DNA from: Haemophilus influenzae
GTDB taxonomy: Bacteria > Pseudomonadota > Gammaproteobacteria > Enterobacterales > Pasteurellaceae
Direction of reading: 5' to 3'
NCBI RefSeq assembly: GCF_001457655.1
Contig: NZ_LN831035.1
Span: 1,240,001-1,304,000, forward strand
DNA: 64,000 bases
Shown here: piece after piece, positions 19,656 through 28,410 of the stretch
How positions within the stretch are numbered: position 1 is the stretch's first letter
Layout of the letters: each line of letters opens with the position of its first letter
Position numbers and translations under genes: made by a program
Notes under the pieces: generated by a model
What the model was told of the DNA's origin: nothing
What the model saw: only the letters and a program-made list of their open reading frames with translations
Databases searched by the model: none

Positions 19656-19684
19656 ATTGTAATGTAGAAAAGTCTTTAGAACAA
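19656..19684 (-). promoter_or_regulatory. pdxS promoter candidate
   Basis: On the minus strand, TTGTTC (19679-19684), 17 bases, then TACAAT (19656-19661) lies about 50 bases upstream of pdxS, with GAGG before the start codon. The rest of 19685-20030 shows no convincing gene. I see no MocR/PdxR-type regulator beside it. Confidence 0.45.
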
Positions 19685-20036
19685 GTTTGAAAAAATGCGT
19701 ATATATTAAAAGGCATAATGTCTAGTGTGCTTAATTTCAGTTTTTTGTATAAACGAAGTGTAGAACGTCAGAAGGATTGTCCAATTTAATAATAGAAAAA
19801 AGAGCTACTTTAGCTGAAAGAATTTCGTCCTTAAGTGCCACAATAGTTATTAAAAAAACCTTGAAATGTTTTTAAAAACCTTTTTCTATGTGGTTAGATT
19901 TTCTGAAATTTAAGAAAAAGCTTGAAAGGGAGTTTACGCTTTCCTAGAGCTTGTGAAATTAACTTTATTAGATAAGCCATACAAAACATGGAAGCTAGTA
20001 ATAATCTCTAGGATGGTAATGAGGGGAAATTGTCTC

Positions 20037-20042
20037 TATAAT
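20037..20042 (+). promoter_or_regulatory. -10 box of cmk-rpsA
   Basis: A perfect TATAAT is followed by GCGC, a GC-rich discriminator often seen at growth-rate-controlled promoters, 33 bases before the cmk start. The -35 is weak. Confidence 0.5.
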
Positions 20043-20075
20043 GCGCAAAATTTTGATAATGAAAGGATAATTTGT

Positions 20076-20747
20076 ATGGGAATGATTATTACTGTTGATG
20101 GGCCTAGTGGTGCTGGGAAAGGGACGCTTTGTTACGCGTTGGCTGAAAAGTTGGGCTATGCACTGTTGGATAGTGGGGCGATTTATCGCGTTACTGCATT
20201 GGCAGCGTTGCAACGTAAAACTGATCTAACAAATGAAACAGATTTAGCAGAATTAGCACGTCATTTAGATATTCAATTTATTCCTCAAAATGGCGAGGTA
20301 AACATTTTGCTTGCAGGAATGGATGTGAGCCGTTTAATTCGCACGCAAGAAGTGGCAGATGCTGCGTCAAAAGTAGCAGTTTTTCAAAAAGTGCGGTCAG
20401 CTTTATTACAACTTCAGCAAGATTTTGCGAAAAATGATGGATTAATTGCGGATGGTAGAGATATGGGAACAGTTGTATTCCCAAATGCACAAGTAAAATT
20501 ATTTTTAGATGCAAGTGCTGAAGAACGTGCAAAAAGACGCTATAAACAGTTGCAAAATAAAGGAATAAATGGTAACTTTGCACAGATTTTAGCCGAGATA
20601 AAAGAGCGTGATCTTCGTGATAGAAATCGTGAAGTTGCGCCGCTAAAACCAGCGGATGATGCTTTATTATTGGATAGCACAGCCTTGAGTATCAATGAAG
20701 TGATCGATCAGGCGTTGTCTTATATTCAAGAAAAGGTATCAGTTTAG
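20076..20747 (+). CDS. cmk: cytidylate kinase
   Basis: Phosphorylates CMP and dCMP with ATP. The 223-residue form starts at [17 protein letters not shown], with AAAGGA eight bases upstream. The open frame back to 19953 lacks support. P-loop GPSGAGKGT is at 9-17. The NMP-binding and substrate motifs [19 protein letters not shown] and [14 protein letters not shown] are all present, as is the lid [11 protein letters not shown]. rpsA follows after 102 bases, the order typical of gammaproteobacteria. H. influenzae Rd is annotated with two cmk copies, one next to pdxS and one next to rpsA. Here a single copy joins both neighbourhoods. Confidence 0.96.
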   Translation: MGMIITVDGPSGAGKGTLCYALAEKLGYALLDSGAIYRVTALAALQRKTDLTNETDLAELARHLDIQFIPQNGEVNILLAGMDVSRLIRTQEVADAASKVAVFQKVRSALLQLQQDFAKNDGLIADGRDMGTVVFPNAQVKLFLDASAEERAKRRYKQLQNKGINGNFAQILAEIKERDLRDRNREVAPLKPADDALLLDSTALSINEVIDQALSYIQEKVSV

Positions 20748-20849
20748 ATTTAACTGTTTGTTCAAGGAAGAATAAGCATTTATCCTCAACCCCGCATTTT
20801 ATGGATTTTAATGTGGATGTTATTAACTTAAATTAAGAAGATTATTTAT

Positions 20850-22499
20850 ATGTCAGAATCTTTTGCTCAACTTTTTGAAGAATCATTAAAAGGCCTTGAA
20901 ACTCGTCAAGGTTCAATCGTTAGCGGTACTGTAGTAGCTATCCAAAAAGGCTTTGTGCTTGTTGATGCAGGTTTAAAATCTGAGTCTGCAATTCCAGTTG
21001 CTGAATTTTTAAATGCACAAGGCGAACTTGAAATCCAAGTTGGCGATACTGTAAATGTTGCTTTAGATGCAGTTGAAGATGGTTTCGGCGAAACTAAACT
21101 TTCTCGTGAGAAAGCTGTTCGTCACGAATCTTGGATTGAATTAGAAAAAGCTTACGAAGAAAAAGCGACCGTTATCGGTTTAATCAACGGCAAAGTGAAA
21201 GGTGGCTTCACAGTTGAGTTAAACGGTGTTCGTGCATTCTTACCAGGTTCTTTAGTTGATACTCGTCCAGCGCGTGAAGCAGATCACTTACTTGGTAAAG
21301 AATTAGAATTCAAAGTAATCAAATTAGATCAAAAACGTAACAACGTTGTTGTTTCTCGTCGTGCAGTAATTGAATCTGAAAACAGCCAAGAACGTGAACA
21401 AGTATTAGAAAATCTTGTTGAAGGTTCAGAAGTTAAAGGTATCGTTAAAAACTTAACTGAGTACGGTGCATTCGTTGATCTTGGTGGTGTTGATGGTTTA
21501 TTACACATCACAGATATGGCTTGGAAACGTGTTAAACACCCAAGTGAAATCGTAAATGTTGGCGATGAAGTAACTGTTAAAGTATTAAAATTCGATAAAG
21601 ATCGTACTCGCGTATCTTTAGGCTTAAAACAATTAGGTCAAGATCCTTGGGCTGCAATTGCTGAAAATCATCCAGTAAACAGCAAATTAACAGGTAAAGT
21701 AACTAACTTAACTGACTATGGCTGTTTCGTTGAAATCTTAGATGGCGTTGAAGGTTTAGTTCACGTTTCTGAAATGGATTGGACTAATAAAAATATCCAC
21801 CCATCTAAAGTGGTTAGCTTAGGCGATACTGTAGAAGTAATGGTATTAGAAATTGATGAAGAACGTCGTCGTATTTCTTTAGGCTTAAAACAATGTAAAG
21901 CTAACCCTTGGACTCAATTTGCTGATACTCACAACAAAGGCGATAAAGTAACGGGTAAAATCAAGTCTATCACTGATTTCGGTATCTTCATCGGTCTTGA
22001 AGGTGGTATCGATGGTTTAGTTCACTTATCTGATATTTCTTGGAGTATTTCAGGCGAAGAAGCTGTTCGTCAATACAAAAAAGGTGACGAAGTGTCAGCT
22101 GTTGTATTAGCTGTTGATGCAGTAAAAGAACGTATCTCTTTAGGTATTAAACAACTTGAAGAAGATCCATTCAATAACTTTGTTGCAATCAACAAAAAAG
22201 GTGCGGTAGTATCTGCAACTGTTGTTGAAGCAGATGCTAAAGGTGCTAAAGTTGAATTAGCAGGTGGTGTTGAAGGTTATATCCGTTCTGCTGATTTAAC
22301 AAGTGAAGTAGCTATTGGCGATGTGGTTGAAGCGAAATACACTGGAGTAGATCGTAAATCTCGCATTGTTCACTTATCAGTGAAAGCAAAAGATCAAGCT
22401 GAAGAAGCTGCGGCAGTTGCAAGTGTAAATAACAAACAAGAAGATATTGTTATTCCAAATGCAATGGCTGAAGCATTTAAAGCAGCTAAAGGTGAATAA
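20850..22499 (+). CDS. rpsA: 30S ribosomal protein S1
   Basis: RNA-binding ribosomal protein that helps mRNA docking at initiation. Its 549 residues comprise six S1 repeats, the first two (about 20-175) binding the ribosome and the last four binding RNA (for example [27 protein letters not shown], cut short here, near residue 195). Codon use is strongly biased to the most frequent codons, as expected for a highly expressed gene. E. coli rpsA is autoregulated through its leader. The leader here (20748-20849) has no strong Shine-Dalgarno sequence, which fits that mode. Confidence 0.97.
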   Translation: MSESFAQLFEESLKGLETRQGSIVSGTVVAIQKGFVLVDAGLKSESAIPVAEFLNAQGELEIQVGDTVNVALDAVEDGFGETKLSREKAVRHESWIELEKAYEEKATVIGLINGKVKGGFTVELNGVRAFLPGSLVDTRPAREADHLLGKELEFKVIKLDQKRNNVVVSRRAVIESENSQEREQVLENLVEGSEVKGIVKNLTEYGAFVDLGGVDGLLHITDMAWKRVKHPSEIVNVGDEVTVKVLKFDKDRTRVSLGLKQLGQDPWAAIAENHPVNSKLTGKVTNLTDYGCFVEILDGVEGLVHVSEMDWTNKNIHPSKVVSLGDTVEVMVLEIDEERRRISLGLKQCKANPWTQFADTHNKGDKVTGKIKSITDFGIFIGLEGGIDGLVHLSDISWSISGEEAVRQYKKGDEVSAVVLAVDAVKERISLGIKQLEEDPFNNFVAINKKGAVVSATVVEADAKGAKVELAGGVEGYIRSADLTSEVAIGDVVEAKYTGVDRKSRIVHLSVKAKDQAEEAAAVASVNNKQEDIVIPNAMAEAFKAAKGE

Positions 22500-22510
22500 T
22501 TAATTCACGT

Positions 22511-22541
22511 AATAAGGCTGGGCTGATGTCCAGCCTTATTT
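22511..22541 (+). terminator. terminator after rpsA
   Basis: AATAAGGCTGG (22511-22521) pairs with CCAGCCTTATT (22530-22540), an 11-bp stem running into a short T-rich tail before ihfB. Confidence 0.75.
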
Positions 22542-22621
22542 GTTAGGAGTTATTGCTAATATATTTGTGTAATTTATTATCAATAGATCTTAATTTAAAT
22601 AATATTAAGGAAGTATAGAGG

Positions 22622-22906
22622 ATGACTAAGTCAGAACTTATGGAAAAATTGTCAGCAAAACAGCCAACTTTATCTGCAAAAGAAATTGAAAATATGGTAA
22701 AAGATATTTTAGAGTTTATTTCTCAATCTCTTGAAAATGGTGATCGTGTTGAAGTTCGAGGTTTTGGTAGCTTTTCTTTACATCATCGGCAACCACGTTT
22801 GGGAAGAAATCCGAAAACAGGCGATTCAGTAAACTTATCAGCTAAGTCTGTTCCATATTTTAAAGCGGGTAAAGAATTAAAAGCTAGAGTGGATGTTCAG
22901 GCTTAA
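22622..22906 (+). CDS. ihfB: integration host factor beta subunit
   Basis: The 94-residue DNA-bending protein pairs with IhfA and sharply bends DNA in recombination, transcription and replication complexes. HU/IHF signature: [20 protein letters not shown], then [10 protein letters not shown] in the DNA-binding arm with the intercalating proline. Located after rpsA as in E. coli. The ribosome binding site is AGGAAG/AGAGG just before the ATG. Confidence 0.96.
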   Translation: MTKSELMEKLSAKQPTLSAKEIENMVKDILEFISQSLENGDRVEVRGFGSFSLHHRQPRLGRNPKTGDSVNLSAKSVPYFKAGKELKARVDVQA

Positions 22907-22980
22907 TTGATTAAAATTTAATTAAAATATTTTTGATTAAAAAGTTTATTTTGGGTTACAAATATTTTAAAGGAAATGAA

Positions 22981-23274
22981 ATGATTAAATATATTTTAGG
23001 CATTGTGATCTTTATTGCGATTGTGTTAGTTGCAATTACCATTGGTGCGAATAACGATCAGATTATTACATTTAATTATATTGTGGCAGAAAGTCAGTTT
23101 CAGCTTTCAAGCCTCGTTGCAATTTTATTTGGGTTAGGTTTAATTCTTGGTTGGTTAATTACTGCTTTTTTCTATATTAAGTTAAAATTAAAAAATATGG
23201 CACTAGCTCGTCAAGTGAAACGTCAGACTTTACAAATCAATGAATTGACGACTACGCGCGATAAGGTCGCTTAA
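22981..23274 (+). CDS. lapA: lipopolysaccharide assembly protein LapA
   Basis: The 97-residue inner-membrane protein has two transmembrane segments (about 3-22 and 42-64) and a basic cytoplasmic tail. I chose the ATG at 22981, preceded by AAAGGAAAT, over the open frame from 22933. LapA (YciS, DUF1049) works with LapB in LPS transport and in FtsH-dependent control of LpxC. The stop overlaps the lapB start as TAATG, so the pair is translationally coupled. Confidence 0.93.
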   Translation: MIKYILGIVIFIAIVLVAITIGANNDQIITFNYIVAESQFQLSSLVAILFGLGLILGWLITAFFYIKLKLKNMALARQVKRQTLQINELTTTRDKVA

Positions 23275-24464
23275 TGATAGAATTACTCTTTCTATTATTG
23301 CCTATTGCTGCTGCCTATGGCTGGTATATGGGGCGGCGTAGTGCGAAGAAAGATCAAGATGACATAAGTAATAAACTCTCCCGAGATTATGTTACGGGAG
23401 TGAATTTTTTACTTTCTAATCAAACTGATAAAGCTGTAGATTTGTTTTTAGATATGTTGCAAAAGCAAGAAATCGAAAATGAAATCGAAAGCCACTCCCA
23501 ATTTGAAGCCGAGCTTACACTTGGTAATCTGTTTCGTTCTCGAGGCGAAGTTGATCGTGCATTGCGTATTCATCAAGCTTTAGATCTTAGTCCTAATTAT
23601 ACTTTTGAACAAAAATTACTTGCAAAACAACAGCTTGCTCGAGATTTTATGGTGGTTGGTTTTTTTGACCGAGCTGAGAATCTTTATATTTTACTAGTAG
23701 ATGAACCTGAATTTGCAGAAAATGCTTTACAGCAACTTTTAGTGATTTATCAAAAAACAAAAGAATGGAAAAAAGCAGTCAATATTGCTGAAAAACTCGC
23801 TAAAATAAAGCCACAAGAGAATAATATTGAACTTGCGCAATGTTATTGTGAATATTCACAAAGTTTAGAACCTGAAAGTGCGGTTGAAAAACGCAGTGTT
23901 TTACAAAAGGCTTTGTCGGTTTCTCCGACTTGTGTTCGCGCTTCTTTATTGCTTGCAAATTTAGCAATGCTTGATGGTCAATATCAACAAGCAGTAGAAA
24001 TTTTAGAAAATGTTTTGGAGCAAAATCCAGATTATACGGGTGAAATTTTGTCACCTTTAAAACATTGTTATGAAGAATTAAATCAGTTAGATAATTTTGA
24101 GTTATTTTTAATTCGTGCAGGTCAAATTATTAATAATGATGAAGTAGAACTAGCTCTAGTCAAATTAATTGAAGAAAAAGATGGTAAGTCTGCTGCGCAA
24201 GCTAAGCTTTATCAACAACTTACAAAAAATCCAAGTACTTTAATTTTCCATCGTTTTATGCAGTATCAAATTGATGATGCAGAAGACGGGCGGGGAAAAG
24301 AAAGCTTAATTTTATTACATAAAATGGTTGGCGAAAGGATTAAGCAAACATCGCCTTATCGTTGTACAAATTGTGGTTATCAAATTCATAAGCTATTGTG
24401 GAATTGCCCATCTTGCCGTCAATGGGAAAGTATTAAACCGGTTTCAAATCAAGAACATAATTAA
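23274..24464 (+). CDS. lapB: lipopolysaccharide assembly protein LapB (TPR, rubredoxin-like)
   Basis: The 396-residue protein is anchored by an N-terminal membrane helix (IELLFLLLPIAAAYGWYMG). A series of TPR repeats spans about 35-350, and a C-terminal rubredoxin-type metal knuckle follows (CTNCGYQIHKLLWNCPSC). LapB (YciM) delivers LpxC to FtsH for degradation and so sets LPS level. Start overlaps the lapA stop. pyrF follows after 23 bases and may be in the same operon, as in E. coli. Confidence 0.95.
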   Translation: MIELLFLLLPIAAAYGWYMGRRSAKKDQDDISNKLSRDYVTGVNFLLSNQTDKAVDLFLDMLQKQEIENEIESHSQFEAELTLGNLFRSRGEVDRALRIHQALDLSPNYTFEQKLLAKQQLARDFMVVGFFDRAENLYILLVDEPEFAENALQQLLVIYQKTKEWKKAVNIAEKLAKIKPQENNIELAQCYCEYSQSLEPESAVEKRSVLQKALSVSPTCVRASLLLANLAMLDGQYQQAVEILENVLEQNPDYTGEILSPLKHCYEELNQLDNFELFLIRAGQIINNDEVELALVKLIEEKDGKSAAQAKLYQQLTKNPSTLIFHRFMQYQIDDAEDGRGKESLILLHKMVGERIKQTSPYRCTNCGYQIHKLLWNCPSCRQWESIKPVSNQEHN

Positions 24465-24487
24465 TTGATACTCAGTGAGGTAACATT

Positions 24488-25180
24488 ATGACAAGCAAAA
24501 TTATTGTGGCATTGGATTATGAGAAAGAAGCAGAGGCTCTTGCTTTAGTTGATCAAATTGATCCAAGTTTGTGTCGATTAAAAGTGGGTAAAGAAATGTT
24601 TACTACACTTGGTATTAATTTTGTAAAACAATTACATCAACGTAACTTTGATGTTTTTTTGGATCTTAAATATCACGATATTCCAAATACGGTAGCAAGA
24701 GCAGTTCGTTCTGCTGCTGATTTAGGCGTATGGATGGTGGATTTACACGCAAGTGGTGGTTTGCGTATGATGGAAGAGGCGAAGAAAATTCTTGAACCTT
24801 ATGGGAAAGATGCACCATTGCTTATTGCCGTGACGGTATTAACCAGTATGGAAGATTTGGATTTATTACAAATTGGGATTAATGCATCGCCAATGGAACA
24901 AGTTTTACGCTTAGCTCATTTAACCCAACGGGCGGGTTTAGATGGTGTAGTCTGTTCCCCTCAAGAAGTTGAAATTTTACGTAATACTTGTGGTAAAGAG
25001 TTTAAATTAGTTACACCGGGGATTCGTCCAATAGGAACTGATTTTGGTGATCAACGACGTGTGATGACGCCTACTGCAGCAATTCGTGCAGGTTCAGATT
25101 ATTTAGTTATTGGACGCCCTATAACTCAAGCGGATAATCCTGCGGAGGTTCTCCGTTCTATTAATGTATCTATTGGGTAA
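24488..25180 (+). CDS. pyrF: orotidine 5'-phosphate decarboxylase
   Basis: Final enzyme of UMP synthesis. The 230-residue TIM barrel carries the catalytic Lys-Asp array in [16 protein letters not shown] (near residue 60) and the phosphate-binding loop VTPGIRPIG, with [11 protein letters not shown] near the C-terminus. It has a strong ribosome binding site (GAGG) and is tightly spaced with lapB upstream and yciH downstream. Confidence 0.97.
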   Translation: MTSKIIVALDYEKEAEALALVDQIDPSLCRLKVGKEMFTTLGINFVKQLHQRNFDVFLDLKYHDIPNTVARAVRSAADLGVWMVDLHASGGLRMMEEAKKILEPYGKDAPLLIAVTVLTSMEDLDLLQIGINASPMEQVLRLAHLTQRAGLDGVVCSPQEVEILRNTCGKEFKLVTPGIRPIGTDFGDQRRVMTPTAAIRAGSDYLVIGRPITQADNPAEVLRSINVSIG

Positions 25181-25186
25181 TCATAA

Positions 25187-25507
25187 ATGTCAGATTTTGT
25201 TTTAGTGTATTCTACAGATGTGGGGCGAATTAAAGAGGAAAAGGCTTCTGTAGTTCGCCCAAAAGGAGACGGTGTTGTACGTATCCAAAAACAAACAAGT
25301 GGTAGGAAAGGTGCTGGCGTATCGGTTATAACTGGTTTAGATTTATCTGACGAGGATTTGAAAAAATTAGCTGCAGAATTAAAGAAACGTTGTGGATGTG
25401 GCGGATCAGTTAAAAATGGTATTATTGAAATTCAAGGGGAAAAACGAGATTTGCTCAAGCAATTATTAGAGCAAAAAGGGTTTAAAGTTAAATTATCAGG
25501 TGGATGA
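25187..25507 (+). CDS. yciH: eIF1/SUI1-like translation factor YciH
   Basis: The 106-residue SUI1-domain protein has the basic tip VRIQKQTSGRKGAGVSVITGL and the C-terminal core LKKRCGCGGSVKNGIIEIQG typical of bacterial eIF1 homologues. YciH has been linked to discrimination against poor initiation complexes, and its role in bacteria is not fully settled. It starts six bases after pyrF and is followed by a strong terminator. Confidence 0.93.
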   Translation: MSDFVLVYSTDVGRIKEEKASVVRPKGDGVVRIQKQTSGRKGAGVSVITGLDLSDEDLKKLAAELKKRCGCGGSVKNGIIEIQGEKRDLLKQLLEQKGFKVKLSGG

Positions 25508-25510
25508 TTA

Positions 25511-25535
25511 AAAAGGCACATTAGTGCCTTTTTTG
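25511..25535 (+). terminator. terminator after yciH
   Basis: AAAAGGCAC (25511-25519) pairs with GTGCCTTTT (25524-25532), followed by T. It lies between convergent yciH and hda. Confidence 0.85.
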
Positions 25536-26231
25536 TTATAGATTTAAAATTTCTTTGACGAAAGGAATTGTGAGATTTCGTTGTGCTTGCAATGATGCTT
25601 TATCTAGTAGATCAAGTGCTTCAAATAAAGTATGCATATCTCGTGCTAGTCGTGTAATTAAAAAATTTGCAGTTTCGTCAGATAATTGGAATCCTCGTTG
25701 GTAAGCTGTATGCTGTAGTACTTCGACTTTTTGTTCATCTGTTAATGAATTTAATTGATAAATTTCGCCCCAAGTCAAGCGAGAGTTTAAATCAGGTAAT
25801 TTTACAGAAAGTGCGGAAGGCGATTTATCTGCACTAATTAGTAACAGCGTTTTTCCGCTTGCTTTAATTCGATTGAATAGATCAAAAATAGCTAATTCCC
25901 ATTCATCATTTCCTATGACGCTTTGTAAATCATCTAAGCATACCAATTCTTGCTGTTCTAAATTTTCAAGAACTGCGGTAGAAAAATATTGAGATTTGCT
26001 AAGGGGTACATAAATAGCAGTACGTTGATTGATTAAATATTCGTTACTGAATGCTCTAAGTAAATGGGTTTTACCAGAGCCTTTATCTCCCCAAATGTAG
26101 AAAAACGGTTGTTTTAAATCAGATGAATTTTTGCGTAAAGAATCAAGCAATAAAAGATTATTATCGCCGTAAAAGTTTTCTAATGTGGCATCATTAATTT
26201 GATGAATGGGTAAGGGAAGCTGTTTATTCAA
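25536..26231 (-). CDS. hda: DnaA regulatory inactivator Hda
   Basis: The 231-residue AAA+ protein is homologous to the DnaA ATPase domain. With the loaded sliding clamp it makes DnaA hydrolyse its ATP after initiation. The N-terminal QLPLPIHQI is the clamp-binding motif, Walker A is GDKGSGKTHLL (near 48), and LVCLDDLQSV is Walker B. It lies downstream of uraA on the same strand, the same neighbourhood as in E. coli (upp-uraA-hda). The likely uraA terminator hairpin at 26259-26286 lies between them. Confidence 0.95.
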   Translation of the reverse strand: MNKQLPLPIHQINDATLENFYGDNNLLLLDSLRKNSSDLKQPFFYIWGDKGSGKTHLLRAFSNEYLINQRTAIYVPLSKSQYFSTAVLENLEQQELVCLDDLQSVIGNDEWELAIFDLFNRIKASGKTLLLISADKSPSALSVKLPDLNSRLTWGEIYQLNSLTDEQKVEVLQHTAYQRGFQLSDETANFLITRLARDMHTLFEALDLLDKASLQAQRNLTIPFVKEILNL

Positions 26232-26258
26232 ATGTTTATGTAGTACAGATTAAGTAAG

Positions 26259-26286
26259 AAAGGGCTAAATGATAATTTAACCCTTT
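26259..26286 (-). terminator. hairpin between uraA and hda
   Basis: AAAGGGCTAAAT (26259-26270) pairs with ATTTAACCCTTT (26275-26286), with one G-T pair. The T tract is weak on the minus strand, so termination is probably partial. Confidence 0.5.
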
Positions 26287-26296
26287 GAAATGAGGA

Positions 26297-27541
26297 TTAT
26301 TCTACTTCATTTTTTGCTTTCGGTAAAACAAGGTTTAAGATGATAGCAACAATCGCACATAAGCTGATACCTTTTAGTGATACGTTACCCACATCTACAA
26401 ACATATTGCCGATACCAAATGTCATTACAACAGAAATAATACATAGATTACGCGCTTCGGTAACATCAACTTTGCCACGAATTAAGGTGCTAATGCCCAC
26501 GACTGCGATTGAACCGAAAACAAGCATCATAATTCCACCCATTACAATCGTTGGAATGGTTGATAGGAATGCGCCTACTTTTCCACAGAATGAAATCGCA
26601 ATAGCCCAAACAGCAGCCCAAGTCATAATATTTGGGTTAAAGTTGCGTGTTAGCATCACAGCACCAGTAACTTCCGCATAAGTCGTATTAGGCGGACCGC
26701 CCACTAAAGAAGCTGCAGCAGTAGCGACGCCATCGCCTAATAAAGTGCGGTGTAATCCTGGTTTTTTTAGAAAATCTTTACCTGTCACAGAGCTAATCGC
26801 CATAATACCACCAACGTGTTCTACGGCAGGGGCAATAGCAATTGGTAACATATAAAGAATAGCTTCTAGGTTAAATTCAGGTGTCGTTAATTTGGGCAAA
26901 CTGAACCAAGGTGCATCAATAACTGGTTGGAAATTAATTAAACCCAGAAACAAACACAAAATATAGCCTACGGTAATACCGAACATTATTGGAATAAGTT
27001 TCATCAATCCTTTGGCAAATACAGCCACAGATAAAGTGGTAAGAAGCGTTACCATTGAAACTAATACTGCGTCGTTATAAGCATAGTTACTGTTTTTACC
27101 TAATGACATATCCACCGCAATAGGTGCAAGCCCCATGCCAATGATAATAATTACTGGCCCAACAACCACTGGTGGGAAAAAACGTTGTAGTGCTTCTGCT
27201 CCCCGTAATTTTACTAACGTACTCAAGGCGAAATAAACAAGCCCAGTAAACGCTAAACCGCCCATCGTAGTCGCAATACCCCAAGTTTGAACACCATATT
27301 GAATGGGCGCGATAAAGGCAAAAGATGATGCCAAGAAAATAGGCACTTGTTTGCCTGTACAAAATTGGAAAAGTAGAGTGCCAACGCCTGCTGTTAATAA
27401 TGCCGTATTGGAATCAAGTCCTGTAATTAATGGTACAAGAACAAGCGCACCAAATGCGACGAAGAGCATTTGTAGGCCAACGAAAGATTGTTTTAATTTG
27501 CTTTGATTTTCCGAAGGAAAAGAAGAAGTTTGGTTTGTCAT
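26297..27541 (-). CDS. uraA: uracil:proton symporter
   Basis: NCS2-family inner-membrane permease for uracil, 414 residues with about 14 membrane spans. Family signatures: FVAFGALVLVPLITGLD near the start, AIAPAVEHVGGIMAISSVTG (proton and substrate site, conserved Glu in AVEH) near residue 240, and GGPPNTTYAEVTGAV near 282. It follows upp, so uptake and phosphoribosylation of uracil are encoded together. A hairpin with a T tract between the genes suggests that uraA is partly separated. Confidence 0.95.
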   Translation of the reverse strand: MTNQTSSFPSENQSKLKQSFVGLQMLFVAFGALVLVPLITGLDSNTALLTAGVGTLLFQFCTGKQVPIFLASSFAFIAPIQYGVQTWGIATTMGGLAFTGLVYFALSTLVKLRGAEALQRFFPPVVVGPVIIIIGMGLAPIAVDMSLGKNSNYAYNDAVLVSMVTLLTTLSVAVFAKGLMKLIPIMFGITVGYILCLFLGLINFQPVIDAPWFSLPKLTTPEFNLEAILYMLPIAIAPAVEHVGGIMAISSVTGKDFLKKPGLHRTLLGDGVATAAASLVGGPPNTTYAEVTGAVMLTRNFNPNIMTWAAVWAIAISFCGKVGAFLSTIPTIVMGGIMMLVFGSIAVVGISTLIRGKVDVTEARNLCIISVVMTFGIGNMFVDVGNVSLKGISLCAIVAIILNLVLPKAKNEVE

Positions 27542-27606
27542 TTAGTTTCAACTCTCTGTTTGAATTAACTTAAAAGTGCGGTCAGTTTTTCTTGTGTTTC
27601 ACGCAC

Positions 27607-27634
27607 GGAAAAAAGACGGCTTAAATGCCGTCTT
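27607..27634 (-). terminator. terminator or attenuator between upp and uraA
   Basis: AAGACGGC (27613-27620) pairs with GCCGTCTT (27627-27634). In the minus direction the stem is followed by a run of T, directly after the upp stop. Confidence 0.8.
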
Positions 27635-27644
27635 GTTTTGGGGA

Positions 27645-28271
27645 TTATTTTGTCCCAAAAATTTTATCGCCCGCGTCACCAAGACCCGGAATAATGTAAC
27701 CTTGTTCATTTAAATGGCTATCAATAGAAGCGCAGTAGAGTTCAATGTCAGGGTGCGCAGCCTCAAGAGCCTTAATTCCTTCTGGTGCAGCCACTAACAC
27801 TAATACTTTGATATGTTTACAACCTTTTGCTTTTAAAAGATCGAGGGTGGCAATCATAGAACCGCCTGTTGCAAGCATTGGATCGACAACAATTGCAAGA
27901 CGTTCTTCTAAATCGCTAGCTAATTTTTGAAAATAAGGGACTGGCTTAAGGGTTTCTTCATTACGGTAGATTCCCACTACACTGATACGCGCGCTTGGTA
28001 CATGTTCAAGTACACCATCCATCATACCTAAACCAGCACGTAAAATTGGCACAACCGTTACTTTTTTACCTTTAATTCGATCAATTTCTACAGGGCCATT
28101 CCAACTGTTGATCGTTACTTTTTCAGTTTCTAAATCAGAGGTTGCTTCATAGGTTAATAGGCTACCAATTTCTGTTGCCAGTTCACGGAATTTTTTTGTA
28201 TCAATCTCAGCTTCACGCATCACACCTAGTTTGTGTTTTACAAGTGGGTGTTTTACTTCAACTAGTTTCAT
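27645..28271 (-). CDS. upp: uracil phosphoribosyltransferase
   Basis: Makes UMP from uracil and PRPP. The 208-residue form starting at [16 protein letters not shown] matches E. coli Upp. The upstream in-frame GTG at 28275-28277 is too close to GGAG to be used. The PRPP-binding loop is [20 protein letters not shown] (near 128) and the uracil-binding C-terminus is [17 protein letters not shown]. First gene of upp-uraA. The 139-base region to dnaX shows no clear operator. Confidence 0.97.
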   Translation of the reverse strand: MKLVEVKHPLVKHKLGVMREAEIDTKKFRELATEIGSLLTYEATSDLETEKVTINSWNGPVEIDRIKGKKVTVVPILRAGLGMMDGVLEHVPSARISVVGIYRNEETLKPVPYFQKLASDLEERLAIVVDPMLATGGSMIATLDLLKAKGCKHIKVLVLVAAPEGIKALEAAHPDIELYCASIDSHLNEQGYIIPGLGDAGDKIFGTK

Positions 28272-28410
28272 TTTCACTCTCCTTTTGGCTCTTAAAAAAC
28301 AAATTGACGAATTTTAGATTAAAAACATACAAAATGGTAGAGCTTAATAAAAATATTCTGATGGTTTTATAAATTTGGCAGGGAAATCTTGAGGGGAAAA
28401 CACAATATTT

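Noticed and set aside
19685..20030. A gene in the pdxS-cmk spacer
   Set aside because: Only short open pieces without a ribosome binding site or recognisable motif; no MocR-type regulator remnant could be supported.
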